64,000 nt of DNA from Streptomyces longhuiensis. GTDB taxonomy: Bacteria > Actinomycetota > Actinomycetes > Streptomycetales > Streptomycetaceae. A model generated the notes under the pieces. The model made no database searches. It worked only from the letters and a program-made list of their open reading frames with translations, and was not told the origin of the DNA. The translations under genes and the position numbers were made by a program. This document shows positions 8,764-17,618 of this stretch, in pieces (the stretch's first letter is position 1; each line of letters starts with the position of its first letter). The stretch is from the NCBI RefSeq assembly GCF_020616555.1, contig NZ_CP085173.1, positions 8,200,001-8,264,000 of the forward strand, in the 5' to 3' direction.

Positions 8764-10887
8764 ATGGCAGCACGACGCAAGAATCCAAGACTCTGGGCGG
8801 CCTTCGCCGTCACCGCAACCCTGGCGCTCGGCGGGCTCGCCGCGCCCTCGCACGCCGACGAGCCCGCTCCCGCCGCCGCGACCGCGGGACTCAGCGACCC
8901 GATCCCGGAGAAGCCCGCCCAGTCGAGGACCGGGCTCGTTCTGACGGAATACGCCCAGTTCCCCAAGTCGGAACCGGTCCCGGCCCCGACGGACCCGCGT
9001 CTGATGCGGCACGCCAGGATCAACACCATCAACGAACTCCCCGACGGTTCGGGCCGTATGGCGACCCCGGACCTCAACGGGACGCTCTACCTCACCGACC
9101 CGGGCACCGCCGGCAAGGACACCGGTGGCACCCCGCACCCGTACCTCGACGTGAAGGGCACCTTCCCGAACTTCTTCTCGGGCCGTGGCCTCGGCCAGGG
9201 CTTCGGATACGCCGCCTTCCACCCGCAGTTCGCGAAGAACGGCCGTTTCTACACCATCCACACCGAACTCGCCTCGCAGGTCACCCAGGCCCCCGACTTC
9301 AAGCAGGCGGGCACCACGACGTACCACGGCGTCATCACCGAGTGGACCGCCGACGACCCGAAGGCCGCCGTCTTCCACGGCACCCACCGCGAGGTCCTGC
9401 GCATCGGCTTCACCGGCCAGGTGCACGGCATCCAGCAGATCGACTTCAACCCGACCGCCAAGCCCCACGACAAGGACTACGGGCTGCTCTACCTCGCCGT
9501 CGGCGACGGCGGCCAGGGCGTCGGCAACAGCGAACCGCAGAACATGGCGCTCCCGCACGGCAAGCTCCTGCGCATCGACCCGGCGGGCCGCAACAGCGCG
9601 AACGGCAAGTACGGCATCCCGGCCGCCAACCCGTTCGTGTCCACACCGGGCGCCCTCGGCGAGATCTACGCCGTCGGCATGCGCGACCCGCACCGCTTCA
9701 GCTGGGACACCGGCGGCAGCCACCGCATGTACCTCGGCCACATCGGCGAGCACGCCATCGAGTCGGTGTACGAGGTCAAGGCCGGCGACAACTTCGGCTG
9801 GAGCGAGCGCGAGGGCCCGTTCCTCTTCGACAAGAAGACCACCGACCCGTGCGCCCGCATCGCGCCGCTGCCCGCCGACGACGCCAAGTACGGCTACACG
9901 TACCCCGTCGCCGCGTACGACCACGACCCCGGAGCCGACTGGGACTGCCGCTCCGACGTGGGCCGCGCGATCGCCGGAGGCTTCGTCTACCGGGGCAAGG
10001 ACGCGCCCGAGCTGCGCGGCACGTACATCTTCGGCGACCTCGTGGACGGCCGGATCCTGGCCGCCGACACCCACGACATGCGCCGCGGCGCCGGTCTCGC
10101 GCCGCTCAAGTCACTGATGCTGTTCGACCAGGCCACCGGCAAGAAGGTCACCATGCGCGACCTCGCCGGGGACCAGCGCGTCGACCTGCGCTTCGGTACC
10201 GACCTCGCCGGTGACCTGTACATCGTCTCCAAGGCGAACGGCAAGGTCTGGAAGGTCACCGGCACCCGCACCTTCGCCGACTGCAAGGTGGGCAACACCC
10301 CCACCACGCACACCACCGGCGCGGACAACTGGGCCCCGGTCACCCCCGCCAAATGGGAGTTCACCCGGCGCCAGACCGTCCTCACCGAGCCGGGCGTCTC
10401 CCGCCCGGGCCCGCGCCGCCCCTTCGAGTACGCCGTCCTCACCGCTGGCCCGCGCTACTCGAACGTGACGATCGAGGCCGAGGTGCGCATCGACACCCCG
10501 GTCGACATCACCAACCGGGACGTCATCGTCGTCTGGGACTACAACTCGGACACCCAGTTCCAGTACGCGCACCTGTCCAGCGACAACAGCATCTACCCGC
10601 ACAACGGCCTGTTCACGGTCGACGACGCGGACCGGCTCCGCATCGACGACCAGTGGAACGGCACCTACGGCGCGCCCCCGGCCATCAAGGACGCCGCCTG
10701 GCACAAGGTCCGTCTCACGCACTGCGCGGACACCGGCGAGACGGCCGTGTACATGGACGGCAGCCGCACGCCGCTCATCACGGGCACGGACCCGGTGTTC
10801 TCCTCGGGCCGCGTGGGCTTCGGCTCGTTCGACAACAACGGCCGGATCCGGAACCTGAAGGTCACGGGGACGGTGGCGCGCGACTGA
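8764..10887 (+). CDS. Secreted PQQ-dependent sugar dehydrogenase with C-terminal LamG-like domain
   Basis: 707 residues. A signal peptide is cleaved around Ser-His-Ala-Asp. Residues of about 60-510 form a six-bladed glucose/sorbosone dehydrogenase propeller (GSDH/NHL type). Recognisable runs are Arg-Gly-Leu-Gly-Gln-Gly-Phe-Gly-Tyr-Ala-Ala-Phe-His-Pro, Gly-Asp-Gly-Gly-Gln-Gly, Gly-Met-Arg-Asp-Pro-His-Arg and Gly-Asn/Asp-Asn-Phe-Gly-Trp. These fit PQQ- and calcium-binding soluble aldose dehydrogenases. Residues of about 530-705 form a second, concanavalin-like domain ending Phe-Gly-Ser-Phe-Asp-Asn. Family members oxidise aldoses or pyranoses; the exact substrate is not readable. A strong terminator follows. 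Confidence 0.82.
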   Translation: MAARRKNPRLWAAFAVTATLALGGLAAPSHADEPAPAAATAGLSDPIPEKPAQSRTGLVLTEYAQFPKSEPVPAPTDPRLMRHARINTINELPDGSGRMATPDLNGTLYLTDPGTAGKDTGGTPHPYLDVKGTFPNFFSGRGLGQGFGYAAFHPQFAKNGRFYTIHTELASQVTQAPDFKQAGTTTYHGVITEWTADDPKAAVFHGTHREVLRIGFTGQVHGIQQIDFNPTAKPHDKDYGLLYLAVGDGGQGVGNSEPQNMALPHGKLLRIDPAGRNSANGKYGIPAANPFVSTPGALGEIYAVGMRDPHRFSWDTGGSHRMYLGHIGEHAIESVYEVKAGDNFGWSEREGPFLFDKKTTDPCARIAPLPADDAKYGYTYPVAAYDHDPGADWDCRSDVGRAIAGGFVYRGKDAPELRGTYIFGDLVDGRILAADTHDMRRGAGLAPLKSLMLFDQATGKKVTMRDLAGDQRVDLRFGTDLAGDLYIVSKANGKVWKVTGTRTFADCKVGNTPTTHTTGADNWAPVTPAKWEFTRRQTVLTEPGVSRPGPRRPFEYAVLTAGPRYSNVTIEAEVRIDTPVDITNRDVIVVWDYNSDTQFQYAHLSSDNSIYPHNGLFTVDDADRLRIDDQWNGTYGAPPAIKDAAWHKVRLTHCADTGETAVYMDGSRTPLITGTDPVFSSGRVGFGSFDNNGRIRNLKVTGTVARD

Positions 10888-10906
10888 CCTCACGGGGTCA
10901 AAGCAC

Positions 10907-10953
10907 GTCAGGGGGAGCCGGTCCGCTGTCCGGACGGACCGGCTCCCCCTGAC
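10907..10953. terminator. 19-bp perfect hairpin between convergent genes
   Basis: GTCAGGGGGAGCCGGTCCG at 10907-10925 pairs exactly with its complement ending at 10953, around a 9-nt loop. It separates the sugar dehydrogenase (plus) and the MscS channel (minus) and probably serves both. Confidence 0.9.
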
Positions 10954-10963
10954 CGTGCCGTCG

Positions 10964-12034
10964 TCACGGAATCGGCGGTGCCTCGCGCTGGTGCGGAATG
11001 GCCACCGCTCCCTGCTGCAGGGCCACCGTCCGCGTGGGTGCCGGGATCCGGATGCCCTCGTCCCGGTACCGGGCATGGAGGCGCTTGATGAACTCGTGCT
11101 TGATCCGGTACTGGTCGCTGAACTCGCCGACGCCGAGGATCACCGTGAAGCTGATCCTGGAGTCCCCGAACGTGTGGAAGCGGATGGCCGGTTCATGGTC
11201 GGGGACGGCGCCGGTGATGTCGACCATGACGCTCTCGACGACCTCGGCCGTGACCCGCTCGACATGCTCCAGGTCGCTGTCGTAGCCGACGCCGACCTGG
11301 ACGAGCAGCGTCATCTGCTGCTCCGGGCGGCTGTAGTTGGTCATGTTGGTGGAGGCGAGCTTGGCGTTCGGGATGATGACCAGGTTGTTGGAGAGCTGAC
11401 GCACCACGGTGTTGCGCCAGTTGATGTCGACGACGTAGCCCTCCTCACCGCTGCTGAGCCGGATGTAGTCGCCGGGCTGCACGGTCTTGGAGGCCAGGAT
11501 GTGCACGCCCGCGAAGAGGTTCGCGAGGGTGTCCTGGAGCGCGAGCGCCACCGCGAGACCGCCGACGCCGAGGGCGGTCAGGAGCGGGGCGATGGAGATG
11601 CCCAGGGTCTGCAGGACCACGAGGAAGCCCACCGCGAGCACCACGACCCGCGTGATGTTCACGAAGATGGTGGCCGACCCGGCGACCGCGGACCGCGACT
11701 GCGCCACCGACCGCACGAGCCCGGAGATCACCCGGCCCGCGGTGAACGTGGCGACGAGGATCAGCAGCGCCGTCAGCGTCACGGTGACGTTGTGCCGGGT
11801 CCGGGTGGTGAGCGGCAGCGCGGAGGCGGCCACAGCGACACCGGCGGCGACCGCCGCCCACGGTACGAGACTGCGCAGCGCGTCCACGATGACGTCGTCG
11901 CCGCCCCAGCGCGTCCGGTCCGCGCGCACGCCCAGCCAGCGCAGCATCATGCGCAGGAGCAGACCGGCCGCGAGCCCCGCGGCGACCGCGATCCCGGCCA
12001 CTATCAGATCGTCGGGCGTCATCGCACGGTTCAC
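10964..12034 (-). CDS. MscS-family small-conductance mechanosensitive channel
   Basis: 356 residues. About four hydrophobic segments are followed by the pore-lining helix and the MscS beta domain. The diagnostic run Leu-Thr-Ala-Leu-Gly-Val-Gly-Gly-Leu-Ala-Val-Ala-Leu-Ala-Leu-Gln-Asp-Thr-Leu-Ala-Asn-Leu is present, followed by Pro-Gly-Asp-Tyr-Ile. These channels open under membrane tension and release solutes after osmotic downshock. The start is a GTG at 12034; an in-frame ATG 12 nt later at 12022 is an alternative. No operon partner. Confidence 0.88.
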   Translation of the reverse strand: MNRAMTPDDLIVAGIAVAAGLAAGLLLRMMLRWLGVRADRTRWGGDDVIVDALRSLVPWAAVAAGVAVAASALPLTTRTRHNVTVTLTALLILVATFTAGRVISGLVRSVAQSRSAVAGSATIFVNITRVVVLAVGFLVVLQTLGISIAPLLTALGVGGLAVALALQDTLANLFAGVHILASKTVQPGDYIRLSSGEEGYVVDINWRNTVVRQLSNNLVIIPNAKLASTNMTNYSRPEQQMTLLVQVGVGYDSDLEHVERVTAEVVESVMVDITGAVPDHEPAIRFHTFGDSRISFTVILGVGEFSDQYRIKHEFIKRLHARYRDEGIRIPAPTRTVALQQGAVAIPHQREAPPIP

Positions 12035-12228
12035 CGGCGGCCTCCCGCGCCGTGACCGAGGTCGTCGTACGCCGCCGGGAGCGGCCGTATGTGATGAGTC
12101 GTCACCTTGCTACCTGCTTGTCCGTAAGTGGAGCTGCCGCGCCTTCACCGACGCGCCGGGACATCCTGCCGCACGCGCCGGACACATGCGCGCGGGGGAT
12201 GCCGCTCACCAGCGCCTACGAGGCAGCC

Positions 12229-12258
12229 GCGGGGCCGGGGCCCATTCCCCGGCCCCGC
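12229..12258 (-). terminator. 12-bp GC hairpin at the end of the Nudix/oxidoreductase operon
   Basis: GCGGGGCCGGGG at 12229-12240, loop CCCATT, perfect complement at 12247-12258. It lies 11 nt beyond the stop of the Nudix gene. Confidence 0.75.
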
Positions 12259-12269
12259 GCTCCCACTCG

Positions 12270-12785
12270 TCAGCGCGCCGTCCCCGCCCCGCCTTCGCGG
12301 CCCAGCGCGACGTACCGCGCGTGCGCCTCCAGGGAGTCCGACACGAACGGGTACTGGCGCATCGCGTTCGTCAGCCCGGCCTCGGTGAGCCAGTCGTGCC
12401 AGACGATCTCGGAGGGGAGCGGCACCACCGGTCCGTCGACGACGGCCTCGTGGACCCCGAGCCAGTACGGGCTGATCTCCCCGCGGCACAGGTACTTGAA
12501 GACGAAGCGGACCGGGGCCGTGACCCCGAGTTCCTCCGCGAGCTCGCGGGCCGCGGCGGCCTCGTACGACTCGCCCGCGTCCACACCCCCGCCGATCAGC
12601 CAGTTGTACCGCCCGGGAAAGCGGGAGACGTGCGGCGCCCTGCGATGCACGAGGATCCGCCCCGCCGGGTCGCGGCACACGACCGTCGCCACCCGATGCA
12701 GCCACCCCTCACGGACCGCCGCGCCCCGGTCCACGGTGCCGAGTACGCGGTCCTGTTCGTCCACGCGGTCCACCAGTTCGCTCAT
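12270..12785 (-). CDS. Nudix hydrolase
   Basis: 171 residues with a complete Nudix box: Gly-Gly-Val-Asp-Ala-Gly-Glu, then Arg-Glu-Leu-Ala-Glu-Glu-Leu-Gly-Val, so the metal-binding Glu residues are intact. Nudix enzymes cleave nucleoside diphosphates linked to another group. The N-terminus (Asp-Glu-Gln-Asp-Arg-Val-Leu-Gly-Thr-Val-Asp-Arg) resembles the isopentenyl-diphosphate-isomerase/YfcD-like branch, so the natural substrate could be other than a nucleotide. It follows the Gfo/Idh gene by 29 nt, probably in the same operon, and ends at a terminator. Confidence 0.85.
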   Translation of the reverse strand: MSELVDRVDEQDRVLGTVDRGAAVREGWLHRVATVVCRDPAGRILVHRRAPHVSRFPGRYNWLIGGGVDAGESYEAAAARELAEELGVTAPVRFVFKYLCRGEISPYWLGVHEAVVDGPVVPLPSEIVWHDWLTEAGLTNAMRQYPFVSDSLEAHARYVALGREGGAGTAR

Positions 12786-12814
12786 GCGGCCACGATGGCA
12801 GAAGCCGCCGGACG

Positions 12815-13825
12815 TCACCGCACCGGCACAGCCCTCCCCTCGCGCGCGGACCGGTACGCCGCCGTGACGATCCGCAGGGAGCGCAGCCCTGATTCGCCGT
12901 CCGTCACGCTCGTCCCGCCACTGCCGCCGTACAGGAACGAGTGGAGCATCAGGGCGTCCAGGTTGACGCCGTAGGGCAGTTCGAAGGGCGCGCGGGACGT
13001 CTCGCTGAAACCGTGGACCTTCTGGTCGAAGGCGTCCATCTCCAAGGTCGCCCGGTCGCCGATCACCTGCATCTGCAACCCGCCCCAGGCCGGGTGGTGC
13101 TGGGGCTGGCTCCAGCTGCAGTCGATCGTCGCGACGGCGCCGTTCGCGTACTCGACCGTGACGAGCCCCGCGGTGTCCGCGTCCACCCGTCCCTCGTGGA
13201 GCACGTTGTTGACCTGTGCGTACACGGTGGTGGCGGGGGACGCCTCGAAGAGGTCGTCCAGGAGATCCGCGATGTGCACGGTGTGGTCCATCAGGGCTCC
13301 GCCGCCCGCCAGTTGAGGGTCGGCGAACCAGCGGCGCCGGGCGGCCGGCAGATATCCGTTGTTGGCGCCGGACACCGCGAGGACGCCGCCCGCCGTGCCG
13401 GAGCGCACCGCGGCGCGGACCGCCGTGTAGGCCGGGCTGAAACGGACGGGGTGCGCCACCGCGAGCCGCACGCCCGCGGCGCGGCACGCCTCGACCATCG
13501 CCGCGCCGTCCTCCTCCGTCGTCGCGAGGGGCTTCTCGCACAGCACGTCCACCCCGTGCGCCGCCGCCAGCTCCACGAGGGGCCGGTGGCGGACGTTCTC
13601 CGAGCAGACGACGACCTTGTCGGGGCCCCAGGCGAACAGCTCCTCGTACGAGTCCGCGTAGGCCACCCCGAGCCGGTCGGCGAACTCCCGGCCCCGGACC
13701 TCACCCGGCGCCGCCAGATCCGTGTCCGGGTCGGCCGCCAGGACCTCGACGCCCTCCATCCCGTCGAGCAGACGAGCGAACCCGCCCGCGTGGACATGCG
13801 CGAACGACAGCACTCCGACCTTCAT
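12815..13825 (-). CDS. Gfo/Idh/MocA family oxidoreductase (second of pair)
   Basis: 336 residues. An N-terminal Rossmann fold is followed by the family signature Val-Leu-Cys-Glu-Lys-Pro-Leu-Ala, whose Lys is catalytic. A C-terminal alpha/beta domain contains the Gly-Gly-Gly-Ala-Leu-Met-Asp-His-Thr-Val-His-Ile motif with the conserved His. Enzymes of this family oxidise or reduce sugars, inositols and their derivatives with NAD(P). The start overlaps the stop of the upstream paralogue by ATGA, so the two are co-translated and may form a heteromer or act in sequence. Confidence 0.85.
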   Translation of the reverse strand: MKVGVLSFAHVHAGGFARLLDGMEGVEVLAADPDTDLAAPGEVRGREFADRLGVAYADSYEELFAWGPDKVVVCSENVRHRPLVELAAAHGVDVLCEKPLATTEEDGAAMVEACRAAGVRLAVAHPVRFSPAYTAVRAAVRSGTAGGVLAVSGANNGYLPAARRRWFADPQLAGGGALMDHTVHIADLLDDLFEASPATTVYAQVNNVLHEGRVDADTAGLVTVEYANGAVATIDCSWSQPQHHPAWGGLQMQVIGDRATLEMDAFDQKVHGFSETSRAPFELPYGVNLDALMLHSFLYGGSGGTSVTDGESGLRSLRIVTAAYRSAREGRAVPVR

Positions 13826-14838
13826 CGGGCCGCCTCCTCGGAGATCTTGAGTTCCACGGGTTCGCCCGTACGGGCCGAGGCGGCCGCCGCAGCCGCGATC
13901 CGCACCGCCTCGACGCCGTCGCGGGCCGTCACACGGGGAACGGGCCCGCCGTCCACCGCCCCGGCGAACTCGCGCAGCTCCGTCAGGTACGGGCTCTCCG
14001 TCATCGGGCTGCCGGGAATGCCCTCGCCGGGCGGACGCGTGCCCTGGGCGAGGATGCGGAACCCGGGCAGGGCCGTCGAGTCGTGCTCCAGGATCCCGTC
14101 GGGCCCCGCGACACGGAACGTCGTACGGAACTGGAGGTCGGGCAGCCCCCACACGCCGAGGACGTGGCTGATCGCGCCCGACGCGTGGGTCAGGACCGCC
14201 GTGCCGACCGCGACGTCACCGGGTTTCGCGCCCGGCTCCTGACGGCCCCGGAGCCTGGCGTGCACGCGTACGACCTCGCCCGCGAGCATGCGGGCGAAGT
14301 CCAGGTCGTGGATCATCTGGTCCATCAGGATGCCGCCCGACAGGGCCGGGTCGGAGAACCACGGAGCCCACACCGGATAGGCGCCCGAGCGGGTGAAGCG
14401 CAGGACCGCGGGGGTCCCGACGGCGCCCTTGCCGACGGACTCGGCCATCGCCGCGTACGCGGGGAAGTAGCGGACCACGTGCGCGGGGAACAGCAGGACG
14501 CCCGCCGCCTCGGCCGCGTCCGCCATCTCGGCGGCCTCGGACACGGTGAGCGCGAGGGGCTTCTCGCAGATGACGTGCTTGCCGGCGGCGATCGCGTCGA
14601 GCGCGAGCTCCCGGTGGGTGAAGGTGGGTGTGCAGATGTCGACGACGCCGGAGCGGTCCAGGAGACCGGCCAGGCTGTGCGTGGCCGTCACGCCGGACGC
14701 GGCGTACTTCGCGGCGAGCTTCTCCGCGTTCCCGTCCGTGGACAGGATGGTGACGCGGGCGCCCAGCTCGATCCACGCGGGCAGATGGGCCCGGGCGATG
14801 CCGCCCGCGCCGATCAGACCCACATCGAGGCGTGTCAT
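13822..14838 (-). CDS. Gfo/Idh/MocA family oxidoreductase (first of pair)
   Basis: 338 residues with Gly-Leu-Ile-Gly-Ala-Gly-Gly-Ile at the N-terminus, the catalytic Cys-Glu-Lys-Pro-Leu-Ala segment, and Gly-Gly-Ile-Leu-Met-Asp-Gln-Met-Ile-His-Asp-Leu-Asp with the conserved His. It probably oxidises an inositol- or sugar-type substrate with NAD(P). Its translation start is unusual: the GGAGG 6 nt before the ATG lies inside a transposon left-end sequence that abuts the start codon (see 14839-14905). Expression therefore now depends on sequence supplied by the element. The neighbouring ROK regulator may once have controlled it. Confidence 0.85.
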   Translation of the reverse strand: MTRLDVGLIGAGGIARAHLPAWIELGARVTILSTDGNAEKLAAKYAASGVTATHSLAGLLDRSGVVDICTPTFTHRELALDAIAAGKHVICEKPLALTVSEAAEMADAAEAAGVLLFPAHVVRYFPAYAAMAESVGKGAVGTPAVLRFTRSGAYPVWAPWFSDPALSGGILMDQMIHDLDFARMLAGEVVRVHARLRGRQEPGAKPGDVAVGTAVLTHASGAISHVLGVWGLPDLQFRTTFRVAGPDGILEHDSTALPGFRILAQGTRPPGEGIPGSPMTESPYLTELREFAGAVDGGPVPRVTARDGVEAVRIAAAAAASARTGEPVELKISEEAAR

Positions 14839-14905
14839 CGGATACCTCCGTGGATAAACCGCCCTTCAGGGCGGAGAGAAAACGGATTCCTGCAGGTCGG
14901 GGCCA
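14839..14905 (+). mobile_element. Solo left end of a tnpB-type IS200/IS605-like element
   Basis: The sequence starting at 14839 (CGGATACCTCCGTGGATA) is nearly identical to the left ends at 21602 and, inverted, at 58782. A hairpin follows (CCGCCC-TTCA-GGGCGG, 14859-14874), then an ACGGATTCCTGCAGG block related to TCGGACTCCTGCGGAG in the full copies. No tnpB and no right end accompany it. The outer border is the TCAT at 14835-14838, which on the minus strand is the ATGA start of the oxidoreductase gene. Confidence 0.7.
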
Positions 14906-14948
14906 GGGGCTGCCGCGCCTCCGGAGGGTGAGGGGGACGGTGGAGAGG

Positions 14949-16102
14949 TCAGGGGGCAGGGAACGGGCGCAACGGGCCTGTCCCGTACGGGAGATGAGGA
15001 TCGAGAGCGTCGAGCGCTCGCCGTACCGCGCCGAGGGCCACGCCCTCACGGCCGAGCGCGCTGACCGCGACGCGCGGCACGTGCAGCGTCAGCGGCCGCA
15101 GCTGCTCCGTGAGCAGGGGCCCGAGTGCCTCACCGACCGGGGCGAGCGCGCCGGAGAGGACCAGGAGCTCGGGGTCCAGGGCGAGGACGAGCGCGGCGAT
15201 GCCCGGGGCGACACCGGCGAGATAGTCGTCGAGCACGGCGCGCGCCCCGGCGTCCCCGTCCCGCACGGCCCGTGCGAGGGCGTCCGTCTCGGACTCGCCC
15301 GGGAGCCGCTCGCCGTCCCACGCCAGCCACTTCTCCGCGGCGTCCAGGCCGAGTTGGGGCAGGATGCCCAGCTCGCCCGCGCCGCCGCGGCGTCCGCGGT
15401 GCAACTTGCCGTTGATCATCAGGCCGCAGGAGATGCGCCGGCCGACGAGCACGCAGGCCACGTCGTCCGCGAGCGTCGCCGCGCCCTGCCAGTGCTCGGC
15501 GAGCACCGGGCGAGATTCACGTCGTTCTCGACGAGGATCCGGCACGGGAAGTCGTCGGCGAGGCGGCGCGCGAGATCCAGATCGGTCCACTCCGGGACGA
15601 TCACCGACCGGATCCGGCCCGTGTCGTCGACCATGCCGGGCACGCCGATACCGATGGCCCAGACGGCCTCGGCGCGCAGACCGTGGTCGGCGAGGAAGCG
15701 GCGCAGCCGTCCACGGAGCAACTCGATACGCTCCGTGCCGCTCAACTCCTCGGCGATGTCCTCCCGTTCACGCGCGACGACCTCGCCGTCGAGCCGGGCG
15801 AGCACCAGTACGATCTTGCGCAGCCCGATGTCGACGCCGACGACGTGCCCGGCCTCGGACCGGAAACGCAGCCGTCGGGCCGGACGGCCGGGGGTGCGCC
15901 CGGCGGGCGGAATGCCGGTCTCGGAGATCCAGCCCTGCGAGACGAGCTCGTCGACCAGCGCCTCGACCGTGGGCCGCGACAGTCCGGTGGCGGCCGTCAA
16001 CTGACTGACGGTCTGCGGGCTCTCCCTGCGCAGTGCCCGCAGCACGACACCCGTGTTGAGCCCGCGCAGCGCCGCAAGGTCGTGCCCCCGTGCCCCAGCC
16101 AT
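14949..16102 (-). pseudogene. ROK family transcriptional regulator, frameshifted
   Basis: Residues 1-75 of the upstream part form a winged helix-turn-helix (Gln-Thr-Val-Ser-Gln-Leu-Thr-Ala-Ala-Thr-Gly-Leu-Ser). A ROK sugar-kinase-like domain begins Val-Val-Gly-Val-Asp-Ile-Gly. The frame is lost just after Glu-Asn-Asp-Val-Asn-Leu-Ala, near 15508. The matching second half (Leu-Ala-Glu-His-Trp-Gln-Gly, Gly-Arg-Arg-Gly-Gly-Ala-Gly-Glu-Leu-Gly) continues in another frame to 14949. The span is 1154 nt; restoring one base gives 1155 nt, exactly 384 codons plus stop, the usual ROK length. A single-base deletion (for example Ala-Ala-Val-Leu-Ala-Glu) explains everything. It could also be a sequencing error. 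Confidence 0.85.
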
Positions 16103-16130
16103 GCCGGTCCGCTCCCTCGCCTCGGGTTGC

Positions 16131-16203
16131 GCAGGACTGTTGCATATCCCGACTTCCTTGGGAACCCTGCCGGTTGAGCCGATTTCGCAGAACTCTTGCG
16201 CAT
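16131..16203. promoter_or_regulatory. Two 17-nt direct repeats between the ROK gene and the gabT-like gene
   Basis: GCAGGACTGTTGCATAT at 16131-16147 and GCAGAACTCTTGCGCAT at 16187-16203 match at 13 of 17 positions and start 56 nt apart. A further TTGCGCA occurs at 16127. Placed just upstream of the ROK start, they are good candidates for its operators. Binding is inferred from position only. Confidence 0.45.
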
Positions 16204-16338
16204 TGGATGAGCGGACCTGCGACGGGTGACGGAGCCGACGGTCGTCGAGGCCACCCGGGTGACCCGTGGCCCCCCAGGGGGCGGATCGTCACAGATGGCC
16301 CATTGACGTCCTTTCGGCTCAGCGTCGAGGGTGGAGGC

Positions 16339-17598
16339 ATGACGCGACTGTCCGAGCATCTGCGCCAGGCCACCCCCGTCGTCGCCGAACGCGGGGAAGG
16401 CGTCCATCTCTACGGCACCGACGGCCGCCGATATCTGGACTTCACCGCCGGGATCGGCGTCACCAGCACCGGCCACTGCCACCCGCGCGTGGTCGCCGCC
16501 GCCCAGGAGCAGGTGGCCACCCTCATCCACGGCCAGTACACGACCGTCCTGCACCGGCCCCTTCAGCGCCTCGTCGAGAAACTGGGATCGGTTCTGCCCG
16601 AAGGACTCGACAGCCTCTTCTTCGCCAACTCCGGCAGCGAGGCCGTCGAAGCGGCCATGCGCCTCGCCCGGCAGGCCACCGGCCGGCCCAACATCGTCGT
16701 CGCCCACGGCGGCTTCCACGGCCGCACCGTCGCCGCCGCCTCCCTCACCACGTCCGGCACGAAGATCCGTACCGGCTTCGGGCCGCTCATGGCGGGCGTC
16801 GCCATCACCCCCTTCCCGAACGCCTACCACTACGGCTGGGACGAGGAGACCGCGACGCGGTTCGCGCTGCGCGAGTTCGACCACCTCCTCCAGACCGTCT
16901 CCGACCCGGACGACACCGCCGCGATCCTCGTCGAACCCGTCCTCGGCGAAGGCGGCTACGTCCCCGCCAACTCCGCCTTCCTGCAAGGACTCAGGGAGCG
17001 CGCCGACCGCCACGGCATCCTGCTCGTCCTCGACGAGGTGCAGACCGGCGTCGGCCGCACCGGACGCTTCTGGGGGCACGACCACTTCGGCGTACGCCCC
17101 GACATCCTCATCACCGCCAAGGGCCTCGCGAGCGGCTTCCCGCTCTCCGGGATCGCCGCCCCCGAGGCGCTGATGCACAAGGCGCGGCCCGGCTCGCAGG
17201 GCGGCACCTACGGCGGCAACGCCGTCGCCTGCGCCGCCGCCGTCGCCACCCTGGAGGTCGTCGAGGAGGAAGGGCTCGTCGCCAACGCCGCCGCCATGGG
17301 GGCCCGCCTGCGCTCCGGCCTGGAGGACGTCGCCGCGAAGACGGAGGCGATCGGCGACGTACGAGGACTCGGCCTGATGCTCGCCAGCGAGTTCACGACC
17401 CCCGACGGGGAACCCGACGCGGCGACCGCCGTACGGGCCCAGCAGGCCGCCGCCGACGAGGGGCTGCTGCTCCTGCTCTGCGGGCCCTGGGGCAACGTCG
17501 TGCGGATGATCCCCGCGCTCGTCGTCGACGAGGGACAGATCGACGACGGCCTGCGGGCCTGGGCCGCGGCCGTGGAGACCGCGACGGCAACCCGCTGA
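16339..17598 (+). CDS. gabT: Class-III aminotransferase (4-aminobutyrate transaminase-like)
   Basis: 419 residues, fold-type I PLP enzyme. Typical features are Asp-Phe-Thr-Ala-Gly-Ile-Gly-Val near the N-terminus, Asn-Ser-Gly-Ser-Glu-Ala-Val-Glu-Ala-Ala for phosphate binding, Leu-Asp-Glu-Val-Gln-Thr-Gly-Val-Gly-Arg-Thr-Gly, and the PLP-lysine in Thr-Ala-Lys-Gly-Leu-Ala-Ser-Gly. It moves an omega-amino group, most likely from 4-aminobutyrate or a diamine product, to 2-oxoglutarate or pyruvate. The succinate-semialdehyde-dehydrogenase-type gene 20 nt downstream supports the GABA route. GTGGAGG lies directly before the ATG at 16339. Ornithine-type substrates cannot be excluded. Confidence 0.8.
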   Translation: MTRLSEHLRQATPVVAERGEGVHLYGTDGRRYLDFTAGIGVTSTGHCHPRVVAAAQEQVATLIHGQYTTVLHRPLQRLVEKLGSVLPEGLDSLFFANSGSEAVEAAMRLARQATGRPNIVVAHGGFHGRTVAAASLTTSGTKIRTGFGPLMAGVAITPFPNAYHYGWDEETATRFALREFDHLLQTVSDPDDTAAILVEPVLGEGGYVPANSAFLQGLRERADRHGILLVLDEVQTGVGRTGRFWGHDHFGVRPDILITAKGLASGFPLSGIAAPEALMHKARPGSQGGTYGGNAVACAAAVATLEVVEEEGLVANAAAMGARLRSGLEDVAAKTEAIGDVRGLGLMLASEFTTPDGEPDAATAVRAQQAAADEGLLLLLCGPWGNVVRMIPALVVDEGQIDDGLRAWAAAVETATATR

Positions 17599-17618
17599 CC
17601 AGCGACGGAGGAAGCAGT

